A stretch of DNA of 64,000 bases from UBA9300 sp032260385 (GTDB taxonomy: Bacteria; Bacteroidota; Bacteroidia; Bacteroidales; VadinHA17): NCBI GenBank assembly GCA_032260385.1, contig JAVVEL010000013.1, positions 12,487-76,486 of the forward strand, given 5' to 3'. Below are positions 34,865-42,344 of the stretch, piece by piece. Each line of letters starts with the position of its first letter. Position 1 is the first letter of the stretch. The position numbers and the translations under genes are program-made. Below the pieces are notes generated by a model that searched no databases, was not told the DNA's origin, and was given only the letters and a program-made list of their open reading frames with translations.

Positions 34865-37048
34865 CTATTCTTCCTCAAAATGTTTTTCGTACCAGTCGAT
34901 CATGCGTCTCCAGTGATCATGGAAGTCGGCTTCATTACTGGCCATGCCGGCACCATGTCCCCCATTAATATAATTAACCCATACCACTTCCTTGCCAAGC
35001 CGCCTCATGGCATAGTAAAGTTCCCTGGTATTCAGTGCAGGTACATTCCAGTCGCCCTCGCCGGTAAGAAGGAGGTGAGGTGTTTTTATCCTGTCGGCGC
35101 AGAGAACCGCCGTGGTGGCAAAATATTTCATTGGTGCATCCCACAGGCTTTCTCCTATCCTGTCCTGACCCACTTCAGCTGCCGCATAATTCCTGGTTCC
35201 TATGCGCGGACTGTCTCCAAGAAAACTTATTATGTTTGTTTTACCCGAAATATTTATAGCTGCTGCAAACCTGTCGGTCTGTGTTATTAACAGTGAAGTG
35301 GCGTAGCCGCCATAACTGGTACCATGCACACCTAATTTATCCTTATCAACCAGTCCCCTTTCAATCAGCTTATTTATACCTGATGTGATCCCCTTTATCC
35401 ATGCTTCGCCGGGATAGCCTTCAATAAGGTTAACCGAGGGCTTGAAGCCGAAATAACCGGCATTGGCAATAAGGTTCATTGAATAACTGTAACCGTTATT
35501 AAAGAAATCCTCATATATCTCGCATACCAGGGGATACTTTTCCCCGGCTTCATAGTCAACGGGATAATACAAGACACCATATAGTTCCTTGCCATCGGCA
35601 TCAAGGTAACTTACAAGTTCGCTCCTGGTTATTTTCCGGTTTTCAATCCATGGATTAAGATCAGTGAGCCTTTGGGGGTTCTCAAAGGCAGGGTCAGAAA
35701 CATAAAAATCTTCAGGTCTGTCACCATCTGACAGGCTGTAGAAAAATTTACTGCCGTCTTCTGACATCTGCCATGAGGAATAGAGGTTTGCATCTTTAAC
35801 AAGGTCCCTGAACTGACCTGTTTCCAGGATATATTCTAGCAGACCCCTCTCCCATTTATCCCGTGCTGAATAGCTCATGTACCATGAACTTCCGTCGGGT
35901 TTCCAGTCTACGATCCTCAGCCTGGGGCTCTTCTCCTCATCTTCCGGAAGTTCATAGGCCAGTTTCATATCCCTCTTATCAGTATTTATCATCCAGTAAC
36001 CTTTTTTTGAAGAAGCAAGCACATATTTGCCATCAGGGCTCCATCTCATAACTGAGAATTTTGCCTTCGAGGTATCTTTTTTCACTATCTCCGTGGTGTC
36101 AGATGAGATTTTAATGGCCTCTCCTTCAAAGATTGACCTGATAAAAACCTGGTCTGAATCACTGTAGGCAAATTTTGTCTTGCTGTCATCCCAGCTAATA
36201 TTTATTCTTTTTTCTGATTTTCTCCGAAGTGTGTCGATCACTGCCGGCTCATCCAGATCAATCATGTACAAACCATAATCAGTTCCTCCCCTTCTGTCAT
36301 AGCTGGTTTTCTTCGGAACATATTCTGCAAATACCATCTTATTCCCCTCTTCCGGCAGATTAATCTCAGAATACCTGCCTTCAGGCAGTAATTCAAGGAC
36401 CTTCCCTGAATTTATTTCCACTTTCACCGGTATGCTGAGTGAGGAGTGATTCCTTATCTCATCCCATTTAAGAAAGGGTCTTTTTGAATCGTAAACAGTC
36501 ACAGGCCCCTCAGTTGCTTCACGAAATAATGAATCACCCCTTGATGACCAGTTCTCTGATCTGAGAGAAAGAATAAGGAATTCTCCGTCGGGAGTCCATT
36601 CAAGGAGCGAATTTGAGGCCAGTTTAAGGTCTGTTTTTAGCTTAATTCTTTTTGTTTTGCCATTCCCGGTATCATGTATATATAAGCTGAATTCCTCATC
36701 GTCATATACCAGGCAGGCAAGGTGTCTGCCTCCGGGCATCCATTTCATGGCCCCGGTAATAATTCCATTATCGAAGACCTTATAAGTTTTATCTGCCTTA
36801 GCGTCAATTATTACGAGCTCTGCCGTATAGGGTGCTACATAATTAGGATCGCCATACCTTCGATGATCAACGTTGAGACGATCTTTGCGTGCCCTTATAA
36901 GTCCGGCAACCATCTGACCATCATCTGTGATATCCACCGCGCTGAAAGACTTAAGATCCAGGACATCCTGTGTGGTGAATGAAGTTTTCTGGGAAAAACA
37001 AAGGGCTGAAAATAAAACAGTAAATGAAAACAGGGTAATTCTTTTCAT
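34865..37048 (-). CDS. S9 family prolyl-oligopeptidase-like peptidase, exported
   Basis: This 727-residue protein starts at ATG 37046-37048 and has a signal peptide (about 1-19). The N-terminal part is a beta-propeller of WD/DPP-like blades (DITDDGQMVAGL, KWMPGGRHLACLV, VMRWSPDGKYVLAS). The C-terminal alpha/beta hydrolase carries the nucleophile serine in GVHGTSYGGYATSLL, the aspartate in LLTGEGDWNVPA and the histidine in INGGHGAGM. It would cleave peptides, probably N-terminal dipeptides or short oligopeptides, in the periplasm. It is a stand-alone gene. Confidence 0.9.
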   Translation of the reverse strand: MKRITLFSFTVLFSALCFSQKTSFTTQDVLDLKSFSAVDITDDGQMVAGLIRARKDRLNVDHRRYGDPNYVAPYTAELVIIDAKADKTYKVFDNGIITGAMKWMPGGRHLACLVYDDEEFSLYIHDTGNGKTKRIKLKTDLKLASNSLLEWTPDGEFLILSLRSENWSSRGDSLFREATEGPVTVYDSKRPFLKWDEIRNHSSLSIPVKVEINSGKVLELLPEGRYSEINLPEEGNKMVFAEYVPKKTSYDRRGGTDYGLYMIDLDEPAVIDTLRRKSEKRINISWDDSKTKFAYSDSDQVFIRSIFEGEAIKISSDTTEIVKKDTSKAKFSVMRWSPDGKYVLASSKKGYWMINTDKRDMKLAYELPEDEEKSPRLRIVDWKPDGSSWYMSYSARDKWERGLLEYILETGQFRDLVKDANLYSSWQMSEDGSKFFYSLSDGDRPEDFYVSDPAFENPQRLTDLNPWIENRKITRSELVSYLDADGKELYGVLYYPVDYEAGEKYPLVCEIYEDFFNNGYSYSMNLIANAGYFGFKPSVNLIEGYPGEAWIKGITSGINKLIERGLVDKDKLGVHGTSYGGYATSLLITQTDRFAAAINISGKTNIISFLGDSPRIGTRNYAAAEVGQDRIGESLWDAPMKYFATTAVLCADRIKTPHLLLTGEGDWNVPALNTRELYYAMRRLGKEVVWVNYINGGHGAGMASNEADFHDHWRRMIDWYEKHFEEE

Positions 37049-37182
37049 AAAGGTCATTTATTAAATTAGACTTTGGATTAATATTTGTATGTTATTATTG
37101 TAAATGTAAGAAATTGGGATCAGGCCGGGGAACCTTAATCCTTAATATTTGTTAATTATAGACTTAAGTAGCCTAATTTCTA

Positions 37183-37199
37183 TAAATTTGATAACTTTG
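37183..37199 (+). promoter_or_regulatory. Possible -7 elements upstream of plug protein 1
   Basis: Two perfect TAnnTTTG elements occur, TAAATTTG at 37183-37190 and TAACTTTG at 37192-37199, 25-40 bases before the ATG. No good -33 element is seen at the usual spacing, so which one is used is open. Confidence 0.35.
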
Positions 37200-37223
37200 A
37201 AATAATAATTCATCATAAAAATC

Positions 37224-37931
37224 ATGAAACGGAAAATACTATTAATCATACCCTTATTGCTTTTCATTTTTCAAAGCAGTACATCGCAGCAAAAATCTGA
37301 GCTGGTAAAACTCAGAGGTATTGTCAGGACCGGTGAAGAAAAACCGGTGGCCAATGCCTTTATCTTCATAGATGGTCAGATAATTGAAGATAAAACCAAC
37401 ACAAACGGGAAATTCAGGATACAGATTCCTGACACTGCAGAAATAATATCTGTTTTTACCATTGATAACCGCTTTGCGGAACAAAAAATCGATGGCCGTA
37501 AAAATATAAGCCTTACACTGTCGGAACCATTGGACACAACCGCGGTATTACCTGCTATTATCAGCCAGGATGTGGTAAGTCTTGGCTATTATAAAAGCCA
37601 GATTGACAAACTGACTTCAAGTGTTGGAGTTGTTAAATCAAAGGAAGGAGAGGAAAACTATTACGACAATATATATGATATGATAAAGGGTGAATTACCG
37701 GGTGTGTCAGTCGTTGGTAACAGTATTACCATTCGCGGACCCGGATCACTCAGGTCAAGTAACGAACCCTTGTTTGTTGTAGACGGGATGCCGGTAAACT
37801 CGGTAGCCCATATAGTACCCGCAAATGTTGAATCAATTTCTGTGCTCAGGGGAGCAGCGGCAAATATGTACGGTTCACGCGGTTCAAACGGTGTAATTGT
37901 TATTGAGTTGAAAAGCGGCAACAGGAAATAA
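37224..37931 (+). CDS. Stand-alone SusC-type TonB-receptor plug protein 1
   Basis: This 235-residue protein has a signal peptide (1-21). A carboxypeptidase-regulatory-like domain follows (about 30-100, LRGIVRTGEEKPVANAFIFI). Then comes a complete SusC-like plug: SLGYYKSQIDKLTSSVG, YDMIKGELPGVSVVG, ITIRGPGSLRSSNEPLFVVD, and ISVLRGAAANMYGSRGSNG. The beta barrel that normally follows (over 700 residues) is absent, and the gene ends right after the plug. There is no sign of a frameshifted barrel downstream. A paralogue follows at 37997. The role is unknown. Confidence 0.85.
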   Translation: MKRKILLIIPLLLFIFQSSTSQQKSELVKLRGIVRTGEEKPVANAFIFIDGQIIEDKTNTNGKFRIQIPDTAEIISVFTIDNRFAEQKIDGRKNISLTLSEPLDTTAVLPAIISQDVVSLGYYKSQIDKLTSSVGVVKSKEGEENYYDNIYDMIKGELPGVSVVGNSITIRGPGSLRSSNEPLFVVDGMPVNSVAHIVPANVESISVLRGAAANMYGSRGSNGVIVIELKSGNRK

Positions 37932-37996
37932 ATACTCTTGCGGTAATTCATGGCCGGCTGTTTCGTACTTCACAACACTAAAAACTTTCAGAGATT

Positions 37997-38707
37997 ATGA
38001 AAAAAAATATAATAATTATAATTTTCGCATCTGTTTTAATTTTCCTTCCATTATCCGCTCAGGAGGGGAAGGGGGGCAGGAAAAAGCTTGCCGGACACGT
38101 AGTAACACTTACAGGTGATCCGGTTAAAGGTGCAATGATATTTGTTGACGGAAAACTTATAAATACCGGAAGCAACAGGAAAGGTATTTATAAGATCAAA
38201 ATAAATCCTGACTCTGAGATTATTGCAGTCCTTTCTGAATCGCATGGAAGTGAAGAAGCCCTTTACATGGGACAGGATTCAATAAATTTTGTCCTCACGG
38301 GATCCTTTAATGCCAGTGTATTCATCCCGGTTGAAGAAGAAGAATATGTTGACATAGGATATGGTAAGGTAAAAAGAGACCAGTTAACTACAAGTGTGGG
38401 AAGCGTAAGCAAAGAAAAAATCAACCAGCCACACTACACTGATATATACTCCATGATCCAGGGCGAGGTGCCGGGAGTTACCGTAACGGGTGAAAGGATA
38501 ATTATAAGAGGTATCCATACCATTAATGCAAACACTGATCCTCTCTTTGTTGTGGACGGCGTTATGGCGAGTTCTATCTCACACATTAATCCGATGGATG
38601 TCGAATCAATAGATATATTAAAAGGTCCTGCTGCATCAATTTATGGTGTGAACGGTGCAAACGGCGTTATTCTGATAAATACAAGGAAAGCTGTAAGGAG
38701 AAAATAA
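37997..38707 (+). CDS. Stand-alone SusC-type TonB-receptor plug protein 2
   Basis: This 236-residue paralogue of the previous protein has the same order: a signal peptide, a regulatory-like beta domain (LAGHVVTLTGDPVKGAMIFV), then a plug. The plug opens with GYGKVKRDQLTTSVGSVS, continues YSMIQGEVPGVTVTG and ITIRG-like IIIRGIHTINANTDPLFVVD, and ends IDILKGPAASIYGVNGANG. No barrel follows. The tandem pair could come from duplication of a shortened receptor gene. It precedes thrB by 43 bases on the same strand. Confidence 0.85.
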   Translation: MKKNIIIIIFASVLIFLPLSAQEGKGGRKKLAGHVVTLTGDPVKGAMIFVDGKLINTGSNRKGIYKIKINPDSEIIAVLSESHGSEEALYMGQDSINFVLTGSFNASVFIPVEEEEYVDIGYGKVKRDQLTTSVGSVSKEKINQPHYTDIYSMIQGEVPGVTVTGERIIIRGIHTINANTDPLFVVDGVMASSISHINPMDVESIDILKGPAASIYGVNGANGVILINTRKAVRRK

Positions 38708-38750
38708 ACAAAAATATATAAAACCCGTAATCTACTGTCCTAAGCTTACT

Positions 38751-39686
38751 ATGAATAATAATCTCAGAAAGGAAATCAGGATTTTTGCACCGGCAACCGT
38801 ATCCAATGTCGGGAGCGGATTTGATATCATGGGTTTTGCTATAGAAGGAACCGGTGATACCATCGAAATGGAACTGAGAAATGACTCCAATTTCATTATC
38901 GAAAATACTACAGGAGTGGCCATACCCACCGTTCCGGAAGAAAATGTTATTACACCTGTGATAAAAGCCCTCCAGAAAGAACTGGGAATTGACGTAGGAG
39001 TAAACATAAGATTTATTAACAAGATCAAGCCCGGAAGCGGAATAGGATCCAGTGCCGCCAGCTCAGTGGCTGCCGCCTATGGCTTTAACAGTCTGCTTGG
39101 TAAGCCCCTCATTAAGAAAGAACTCATAAGATATGCCATGGAGGGGGAAAGATTGGTCAGCGGAGCAGGACATGCCGATAATATAGCACCATGCATGCTG
39201 GGAGGCTTCGTCTTAATCAGGTCGTACCGCCCCCTCGACATAATAGAACTACCATATCCCGGGAGCATCTACTGCTCAGCTGTATTACCCGATATATCCA
39301 TTATGACATCCGTGGGAAGGTCGGTCATCCAGAAATCGCATTCCCTGAAAAAAACAATTACACAAACCGGCAATGCAGCCGGGCTGGTGGCAGGGCTTAT
39401 TATGGGAGATTTCGATCTTATTGGAAGATCAATGGTGGATGTTATTGCAGAACCAAAACGCAAAAATATGATCCCCGGCTACGACGAAGTGCGACAGGCT
39501 GCAATGGATGCCGGTGCATTGGGTTGCAATATTTCAGGGTCAGGACCGGCAGTCTTTGCCCTTTCAAAAGATGCTGCAACAGCAAGAGAAGCAGGTAATG
39601 CAATGGTCAGGACCTTTAATAAAAATAAGCTGGGCTGTAAATTGTTCCTCTCACCGATCAGTAAAAGAGGTGTAAGTGAAATCTAA
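38751..39686 (+). CDS. thrB: Homoserine kinase
   Basis: This 311-residue GHMP-family kinase phosphorylates homoserine in threonine synthesis. APATVSNVGSGFDIMGFA is the N-terminal family motif, and PGSGIGSSAASSVAAAYGFN is the ATP-binding loop. CNISGSGPAVFAL is the C-terminal glycine motif. It is followed by thrC after 11 bases, forming the expected pair. The aspartokinase/homoserine dehydrogenase gene that often precedes it is not in the window. Confidence 0.96.
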   Translation: MNNNLRKEIRIFAPATVSNVGSGFDIMGFAIEGTGDTIEMELRNDSNFIIENTTGVAIPTVPEENVITPVIKALQKELGIDVGVNIRFINKIKPGSGIGSSAASSVAAAYGFNSLLGKPLIKKELIRYAMEGERLVSGAGHADNIAPCMLGGFVLIRSYRPLDIIELPYPGSIYCSAVLPDISIMTSVGRSVIQKSHSLKKTITQTGNAAGLVAGLIMGDFDLIGRSMVDVIAEPKRKNMIPGYDEVRQAAMDAGALGCNISGSGPAVFALSKDAATAREAGNAMVRTFNKNKLGCKLFLSPISKRGVSEI

Positions 39687-39697
39687 TTGCCTTGAAA

Positions 39698-40978
39698 ATG
39701 AAATTTGTAAGCAGCAGGAACAATTCCAGGCTATTCAGTCTTAAAGAAACTGTTTTCCTTGGCCTCGCTCCTGATGGGGGACTTTTTATGCCGGTAAAAT
39801 ATCCCCCGCTATCACTGCGGGATTTTAAGAATATTAAAGCCATGACCTTCCCTGACCTGGCTTTTACCCTGGCAAAACCTTATCTCGAAGAAGATTTTAA
39901 CGAGGATACAATAAGGGCAATGATTGCAGATGCCTTCGATTTTGATATCCCGCTGAAAAAAATAAGCGGTGATATAAGTGCACTGGAACTGTTTTATGGT
40001 CCTACCCTGGCCTTTAAGGATGTGGGAGCACGATTCATGGCAAGGCTGATGGCTGAGATGAACAGGGAGGGTGAAGAAATTACTGTCCTGGTTGCCACCT
40101 CGGGTGATACCGGAGGAGCAGTAGCTTCAGGATTTCACCAAACAGAAAATATTAAAGTGGTAGTGCTTTACCCTGAAGGCAGGGTGAGCGAATTCCAGGA
40201 GAAACAATTTACCACCCTGGGTGATAACATAGAGAGCCTCGCTGTTGACGGTACATTTGACGACTGCCAGCGACTGGTAAAGGAAGCTTTTACAGATATT
40301 GAACTCAGGAAAAAACGCAAACTGACATCTGCCAATTCAATAAATGTCGGAAGGTGGTTACCCCAGTCATTCTACTATACGTGGGGCATGATACAATGGC
40401 TAAGGGAAAATCCCGGAATCCTGCCTCTTGTTTCAGTCCCGAGCGGCAATTACGGTAATCTTACCGCCGGCATGCTGGCCTATGAATCGGGTATACCTTT
40501 TGCTGGCTTTATAGCTGCTTCCAATATAAATAATACTGTTCCCATCTATCTCAGATCCGGATTTTTCGAACCAAAAGAATCGGAGCAGACAATTACCAAT
40601 GCCATGGATGTAGGCAATCCGTCGAACTTTGAGAGAATGAAATACCTCGGGGGCTCCTTAAAGAATATTAATGAACTTGTATCTGCATATGAATTTAAAG
40701 ACAGGGAAATCCTGACCACCATTGAAAGAGTGTACGATCAGTCAGCTTATATTCTTGACCCGCACAGTGCAACAGGGTATGCAGCTCTTGAAAAATCAAA
40801 ACGCAAGGGCTTTTTTATTGCCACGGCACACCCGGTAAAATTTCTTGATATAATACCGGATAATATAAGAGATAAAGTGGAATTGCCCGCTCATATCAGC
40901 CCGTTCACCGGCGAATCATCATCCCTTAAAATCTCATCTGACTATTTTGATTTCAGGGAATACCTCCTGAAAAGCTGA
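39698..40978 (+). CDS. thrC: Threonine synthase
   Basis: This 426-residue PLP enzyme converts O-phosphohomoserine to threonine. The start is the ATG at 39698; a TTG two codons earlier is less likely. Motifs are YGPTLAFKDVGARFMARLM (Schiff-base lysine), LVATSGDTGGAVASGFH (phosphate/PLP loop), and SVPSGNYGNLTAG. The length and the N-terminal SSRNN...APDGGLFMP region match the short bacterial form. It is the partner of thrB. A large hairpin follows the stop. Confidence 0.96.
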   Translation: MKFVSSRNNSRLFSLKETVFLGLAPDGGLFMPVKYPPLSLRDFKNIKAMTFPDLAFTLAKPYLEEDFNEDTIRAMIADAFDFDIPLKKISGDISALELFYGPTLAFKDVGARFMARLMAEMNREGEEITVLVATSGDTGGAVASGFHQTENIKVVVLYPEGRVSEFQEKQFTTLGDNIESLAVDGTFDDCQRLVKEAFTDIELRKKRKLTSANSINVGRWLPQSFYYTWGMIQWLRENPGILPLVSVPSGNYGNLTAGMLAYESGIPFAGFIAASNINNTVPIYLRSGFFEPKESEQTITNAMDVGNPSNFERMKYLGGSLKNINELVSAYEFKDREILTTIERVYDQSAYILDPHSATGYAALEKSKRKGFFIATAHPVKFLDIIPDNIRDKVELPAHISPFTGESSSLKISSDYFDFREYLLKS

Positions 40979-40979
40979 G

Positions 40980-41025
40980 CCTTCTACTTCGCCGGTAAAG
41001 ATCTCCTGATCTTTCAGGTAGAAGG
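40980..41025 (+). terminator. Hairpin after thrC, possible terminator
   Basis: The stem CCTTCTAC (40980-40987) pairs with GTAGAAGG (41018-41025), and an inner stem AAAGATC (40997-41003) pairs with GATCTTT (41008-41014). A second short hairpin (TTAATTC...GAATTAA) follows within about 35 bases. There is no classic U-tract directly after the first stem. Confidence 0.5.
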
Positions 41026-41245
41026 AGAAAGGAATTTTAATTCTTTGGGAATTAAAGATTAACATTTATGATTTACATAGTATCCGTTTGGACCCTGTTA
41101 AACAGGACCTGATCCAGCAGAACGAATACTATAAATACAGGCCTGGCAAAACGAAAATTATAGGTCCTGGCCTGACAGAACGGATTTTAATTTCTGACTG
41201 TAATAATTATTCAAAAAATATTTACACAATTAAAATATATATCTT

Positions 41246-41923
41246 ATGTTTGTACTACAATCTATATTTTATTACAATTTATATTCCAAAGCCATAAAAA
41301 CTCAGAAATCTGGAAACAACCTTGAAAAGAGCACATTCAGGTTATTGTACCGTGATGGTATATTTGACCTTGCTTTCGGATCGATGCTAATTATATACAG
41401 CATCAATATGTACCTTGATATTAATGATATCCAGACATCAATAATCTTCAGGTCATTGATAATCCCTGTTGTTGTAATACTGGCACTTGTCAAGACCTTT
41501 ATTACACAGAAGAGGATTGGATATGCGAAATTCAAACCCGGAAGGAACAGGAAAAGGCTGGTAAGTTATATTATAGCCATCAGCGCATTATTATTAACCA
41601 CCATTATTTATATCCTTGCCGCAGGTGGGGAAATAGAATCCTCCGATAAAAATGAATGGTTCCCCCTTCTCATAGAGTTCATTTTCCTGGTGGGGATATT
41701 CTTTTTAATGGCATATTTCACTGATTACTACAAATTCTACCTTGTCGGTATAATCATGGGACTTGCTTCGCCGGCATCCATATTCCTTGAACCATATCTT
41801 GGTACAAGGTATTTCGGACTAGCGTTGCAGTTTATTGCCGGAACTTATTTGTTTATTTCAGGGCTTATTCTCTTTATCACATTTCTGGTCAAATTCCCAA
41901 AAGCAGGTAATTATGAAGGATGA
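41246..41923 (+). CDS. Polytopic membrane protein paired with a winged-helix regulator
   Basis: The 225-residue frame has about six hydrophobic segments and a conserved-looking soluble start (STFRLLYRDGIFDLAFGSM). I do not recognise a named family. The ATG at 41246 lies inside a perfect TATGTTTG element (41245-41252). If that element is the promoter, translation must begin later, for example at the TTG within RLLYRDG. The 3' end overlaps the regulator gene by 11 bases, so the two are coupled. Confidence 0.65.
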   Translation: MFVLQSIFYYNLYSKAIKTQKSGNNLEKSTFRLLYRDGIFDLAFGSMLIIYSINMYLDINDIQTSIIFRSLIIPVVVILALVKTFITQKRIGYAKFKPGRNRKRLVSYIIAISALLLTTIIYILAAGGEIESSDKNEWFPLLIEFIFLVGIFFLMAYFTDYYKFYLVGIIMGLASPASIFLEPYLGTRYFGLALQFIAGTYLFISGLILFITFLVKFPKAGNYEG

Positions 41924-42224
41924 TATTGATTTCAAAGAAATAATAGCTGTAAATAAGCTTATCCATGAACCGGCCAGGATGGCTGTTATCAGCTTATTAT
42001 CAGCTGTTGAAGAGGCTGATTTCATTTTCATAATGAACAGTACAGGCCTCACCCAGGGTAATCTTTCATCTCATCTGGCAAAACTCGAGGAAGCCGGCTA
42101 TGTTGAGATTGAAAAGACCTTCAGGGGTAAAAGACCGCATACGCTTATCAGGCTTACTGAGTCAGGACTGAATGAACTTACACTTTATCTGAAGACGGTA
42201 AAGAGATTCCTGTATAATATTTAA
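41913..42224 (+). CDS. Winged-helix transcriptional regulator
   Basis: From ATG 41913 the 103-residue protein has the winged-helix pattern IHEPARMAVISLLSAV, then FIFIMNSTGLTQGNLSSHL (recognition helix region), KLEEAGYVEIEKTFRGKRPH (wing) and LIRLTESG. This fits the small MarR/ArsR-like class found in Bacteroidota next to membrane proteins. No ligand-binding domain is present. It probably regulates its own operon with the membrane protein. Confidence 0.85.
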   Translation: MKDDIDFKEIIAVNKLIHEPARMAVISLLSAVEEADFIFIMNSTGLTQGNLSSHLAKLEEAGYVEIEKTFRGKRPHTLIRLTESGLNELTLYLKTVKRFLYNI

Positions 42225-42241
42225 CCGGGAGCCAAAGGATG

Positions 42242-42340
42242 GAAGTTGCATGATTTAAGATTGCAGATTCAGGATGAATAAACATTACATATAAAGCCTG
42301 CACCCAAAATTCCTGCAATCTTAAATCTGCAATCTCAAAT
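42242..42340. repeat. Inverted and word-like repeat between convergent genes
   Basis: TTAAGATTGCAG at 42255-42266 is the exact reverse complement of CTGCAATCTTAA at 42313-42324. Each is followed by a further related word (ATTCAGGATG and ATCTGCAATCTCAAA). The two flanking genes are convergent, so the sequence could form a bidirectional terminator with a long loop, although there is no U-tract. It resembles other word repeats in the window. Confidence 0.5.
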
Positions 42341-42344
42341 AATG

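Noticed and set aside
41088..41297. 69-codon plus-strand ORF upstream of the membrane protein
   Set aside because: It covers repeat-like AT-rich spacer sequence and a promoter element. Its product is low-complexity, with no signal or family.
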